Below are positions 61,625-64,000 of a stretch of 64,000 nucleotides of DNA, piece after piece (the stretch's first letter is position 1; each line of letters begins with the position of its first letter). The stretch lies in assembly GCA_016707075.1 (NCBI GenBank), contig JADJII010000009.1, positions 62,001 to 126,000 on the forward strand, given 5' to 3'. The notes beneath the pieces were generated by a model. That model saw only the letters and a program-made list of their open reading frames with translations. It was not told the DNA's origin and did not search any database. This DNA is from Egaibacter danicus. Its GTDB lineage: Bacteria > Pseudomonadota > Gammaproteobacteria > Burkholderiales > Burkholderiaceae_C. Both the position numbers and the translations under genes were made by a program.

Positions 61625-63532
61625 TCAGGTTCCGATCAAGCCACCATCGGCCTTGCGGATCACGACGGTTGATGACCGCGGGCGACCATCGGGCCGGTAG
61701 TCTGGCCAGTTGGCATACTTCCTCGGCTCGGCCGGGTCACTGCGTTCGCTCGGTGTTTCACCCGGGTGCTGGATGCTGATGAACAGGCTCTTGCCGTCGG
61801 GCGTGAATGTGCATCCCGTTATCTCGCAGTTGGTCGGCCCGGTCAGAAAGCGGCGGGTTTCACCTGTCACCGGGTCGCAGGCCAGCATCTGGTTGTTGCC
61901 GATGTTCTTGAACTCGCCTTTGTACATGGCTGCCGCTGCGGCGTCGGTTTGAATCCACAGCACGCCACGTTTGTCAAAGCGGATACCGTCCGGGCAGCCG
62001 TAGATGTCGCCTTTGATGTTGCCTTTGGCTTCCGGGCGTTCGTTGGCCGGGTCACCGGCCAGCACGAGGTGGTTCCACGCAAAACCTGCGCCGTCAAAGT
62101 CGCCATCGTCCTTCCAGCGGATGATCTGGCCCATGGTGTTGTTGGCGCGCGGGTTGGCCGCGTCCACGCCCGGCTGGTTGGGCTGGCCGCGGCTGCTGTT
62201 ATTGGTCAGCGTGCAATAGACCCAGCCGGTCTGGGTGTCAATCGTCAACCACTCGGGCCTGTCCATCTTGGTTGCCTTGAGCGCGTCGCTGGCCTGACGC
62301 GCCTTGATCACCACCTCGCCCTGATCGGCAAAGCCGTTGGCGGCCGTCAGTGGGCCCTGGCCATGCACCAGCGGCAGCCACTGGCCCCGCCCGTCGGCGT
62401 CAAAACGCGCCACATACAGCGTGCCGTGGTCCAGCAGCTCGCGGTTGGCTTTCGCGCCACCGGGTGCGATCTTGTCGCGGCTGACAAATTTGTAGATGTA
62501 CTCGAACCGGGAGTCTTCGCCTGAATACACCACCGCACGTCCGTCTTTGGTCACACCCACCCACGCGCCTTCATGGGCCGCGCGGCCCATTGCCGTGCGC
62601 TTGACGGGCGTGCTGGTGGGGTCCATTGGGTCCACTTCCACCACCCAGCCAAAACGGTTGGGCTCGTTGGGGTTTTGCACGGCGTCAAAGCGCGCGTCAA
62701 ACTTGTCCCATTGGTAGGCCCCGTCCTTGCGGGCGCCCCAGCGTTTCTGGTGGTCGGTGAGTTTGTCGCCACTGCCAAAGTAGCCCATCCAGTTTTCTTC
62801 GCCCGACAGGTAGGTGCCCCAGGGCGTCTGGCTGCTGGCGCAGTTGTTCAGCGTGCCCAGCACGGTGCGTCCGGCCGGGTCGGCAGCGGTTTTCATCATC
62901 GCGTGGCCGGCAGCAGGGCCTTGAACGGTGAACGGCGCGTCCATCGTGAAGCGCCGCGCATAACGGGATGGTCGGACCATCTGCCAGTTGCCCCCTTTCA
63001 GCTCAACCTCGTAGACCGACAGGCCGTGGGCGTTTTGCGACTTCTTCACCTTCTCGGCGTTCATGTTGTTGAAGCCGCCCACGTGCAGCAGGCCGTCGTC
63101 GGTGTACTCGTGGTTGATGGCGATCAGGCCCCGGGTTGAACTGCCCTCGAACGGGAAGAACTCGACGCCGTCGTGGTGCATGCCCATCTGGACGGCCTGG
63201 TCGGCCGCGCTGTTGGACGCGTCGAACTTGAACGCGGGCATGTTGCCGGGCACACCAACGGGTTCGCCCCACGCAGCGATGGCGGTGGCGATGTAGCCGT
63301 CCGGCACCACCAGCTTGTCGCCCGCACCAATCGGAATGCCCTTGAAGCCCAGCTTGGGGCCGCCTGTAGCCGCACCCGAAGCGGCGCAGCCAGCAAGAGG
63401 CCCCATCAGTGACAGGACTGCGGCAACAGCACTGCCCCGCAGCACGATGCGTCGCTGCGGGTCTGATACGTCGTGAATGCTGGGATTGGACGAGCGGTTG
63501 CTGTCCTCCATCGAACTGAAGTCCTTGGCCAT
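61625..63532 (-). CDS. PhoX-family (DUF839) phosphatase, twin-arginine exported
   Basis: 635 residues. A twin-arginine motif DPQRRIVLRGSAVAAVLSL is followed by LMGPLAGCAAS, which may also make it a lipoprotein. PhoX propeller motifs: FFPFEGSSTRGLIAINHEYT, NCASSQTPWGTYLSGEENWM, GWVVEVDPMDPTSTPVKRT, VYSGEDSRFEYIYKFVSRD and RPEWLTIDTQTGWVYCTLTN. PhoX uses Fe and Ca to split phosphomonoesters in the periplasm. GAGGAGCATTC precedes the start. Confidence 0.92.
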   Translation of the reverse strand: MAKDFSSMEDSNRSSNPSIHDVSDPQRRIVLRGSAVAAVLSLMGPLAGCAASGAATGGPKLGFKGIPIGAGDKLVVPDGYIATAIAAWGEPVGVPGNMPAFKFDASNSAADQAVQMGMHHDGVEFFPFEGSSTRGLIAINHEYTDDGLLHVGGFNNMNAEKVKKSQNAHGLSVYEVELKGGNWQMVRPSRYARRFTMDAPFTVQGPAAGHAMMKTAADPAGRTVLGTLNNCASSQTPWGTYLSGEENWMGYFGSGDKLTDHQKRWGARKDGAYQWDKFDARFDAVQNPNEPNRFGWVVEVDPMDPTSTPVKRTAMGRAAHEGAWVGVTKDGRAVVYSGEDSRFEYIYKFVSRDKIAPGGAKANRELLDHGTLYVARFDADGRGQWLPLVHGQGPLTAANGFADQGEVVIKARQASDALKATKMDRPEWLTIDTQTGWVYCTLTNNSSRGQPNQPGVDAANPRANNTMGQIIRWKDDGDFDGAGFAWNHLVLAGDPANERPEAKGNIKGDIYGCPDGIRFDKRGVLWIQTDAAAAAMYKGEFKNIGNNQMLACDPVTGETRRFLTGPTNCEITGCTFTPDGKSLFISIQHPGETPSERSDPAEPRKYANWPDYRPDGRPRSSTVVIRKADGGLIGT

Positions 63533-63624
63533 GAATGCTCCTCGTTGGTTAATGGATGTCTCTGTACCGAGACTGGTTTGAACGCATTACCTGTCTGTCA
63601 TGTTAGCCTTTTTTGGCGGATGCA

Positions 63625-63638
63625 AACCATGCATGGTT
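63625..63638. promoter_or_regulatory. Perfect 14-bp palindrome between PhoX and the glutamate dehydrogenase
   Basis: AACCATGCATGGTT lies 92 bp upstream of PhoX and 128 bp upstream of the dehydrogenase start, in the divergent gap. A CTGTCTGTCATG stretch nearby (63591-63602) resembles half of a Pho box but lacks a second half site. Confidence 0.4.
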
Positions 63639-63766
63639 CCATGCCACGCCTTGATGCAACTCACGCATAAGGCCATGAATGCACCGTGTTGACACACACA
63701 AGACACGCTGTGCTACCTAGAATTCCGGAACACACAAGGTGCCCACAAGGCCCAAACGGAGAATTC

Positions 63767-64000
63767 ATGACCAGCTCCCCTCTCGCCGAACTGCTGACCT
63801 ACACCACGGAACACGCAGGGCCCGCCGCCAGCAAACTCACCAGCTTCGTAGCCGCCTACTTTGACAACACCGACCCCGACGAGATAGCCGCCCGCGGCCC
63901 GGCTACGCTGTTTGCCATAGCCAACGCACACTGGCGTCTGCTGGATGCGCCGCGCACCGCATCGATGGCCCGCATACGGGTGTTCAACCCCACACTGGCC
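63767..64000 (+). CDS. NAD-specific glutamate dehydrogenase, large GDH_180 type (5' part only)
   Basis: 78 residues to the window edge. AAYFDNTDPDEIAARGPATL, then FAIANAHWRLLDAPR and RIRVFNPTLA is the N-terminus of the roughly 1600-residue NAD-dependent glutamate dehydrogenases, which turn glutamate into 2-oxoglutarate and ammonia. ACGGAG precedes the start. The rest is outside the window. Confidence 0.85.
   Translation, partial: MTSSPLAELLTYTTEHAGPAASKLTSFVAAYFDNTDPDEIAARGPATLFAIANAHWRLLDAPRTASMARIRVFNPTLA

Noticed and set aside
63591..63602. Possible Pho box upstream of PhoX
   Set aside because: Only one CTGTC-type half is present and spacing does not fit two 7-bp direct repeats.

Overview
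The window reads as chromosome of a betaproteobacterium of the Burkholderiales, most likely Comamonadaceae (Rhodoferax/Polaromonas/Hydrogenophaga-like). Reasons: the repertoire (OmpR-type regulator and histidine kinase next to ispDF and mfd, NAD-type isocitrate dehydrogenase, PhoD and PhoX phosphatases, DUF1501/DUF1800 pair, NAD-glutamate dehydrogenase), the GC-rich codon use, and a short interspersed repeat with a TGCGTGAG-AGCTAT core of a kind I associate with that family. The species is an inference. No rRNA, tRNA or CRISPR array was seen.

Layout. 1-3053: an aromatic O-demethylation locus (LigM-like demethylase, ABC solute-binding protein, divergent LysR regulator). 3054-4587: a decayed gene bracketed by two repeat copies. 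4588-10984: kinase-HDOD-GAF protein, SIMPL protein, DUF1501/DUF1800 operon. 11152-19697: OmpR-type two-component system, ispD/ispF, mfd, serB, ogt. 19697-26331: phoD, aminotransferase, odd P-loop protein, diguanylate cyclase, luciferase-like oxidoreductase. 26692-30568: beta-propeller protein, MoaD-like protein, FHA protein, SlyD-like isomerase, thioesterase. 30686-36834: trxC, aldo/keto reductase, fadH, AlkD-like protein, esterase. 36931-38047: decayed IS30-family element with perfect 26-bp ends. 38140-45812: icd, antiporter, cytochrome c, and a thiol/sulfur module (permease, thioredoxin, ArsR-rhodanese fusion, DsrE, rhodanese). 45822-50535: two coupled methyltransferases, OsmC, AraC, SRPBCC and SGNH proteins. 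50536-53996: three small secreted proteins, one built of 14-residue tandem repeats, divergent from a two-component system. 54054-59230: toxin-antitoxin/defence island with an IS5-family element at one edge. 59232-64000: aminotransferase, dienelactone hydrolase, DUF2164, PhoX, start of NAD-glutamate dehydrogenase.

The strongest candidate for an undescribed system is the three-gene operon at 58020-55528: a HigB-like toxin, a HigA antitoxin fused to an ImmA/IrrE metalloprotease, and a Beta-family protein. They are joined by a 4-bp gap and a 4-nt overlap, with a dyad across the apparent -10 box. Close by is a second toxin-antitoxin pair plus a regulator with concentric dyads over its start codon, bracketed by direct copies of the interspersed repeat. 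The second candidate is the two-component system facing the repetitive secreted protein.

Caveat: at least six otherwise normal genes (SIMPL, mfd, esterase, antiporter with two lesions, ArsR-rhodanese, DsrE) are broken by single-base indels that one base restores exactly. This looks more like sequence error than biology, so these genes are described as repaired.
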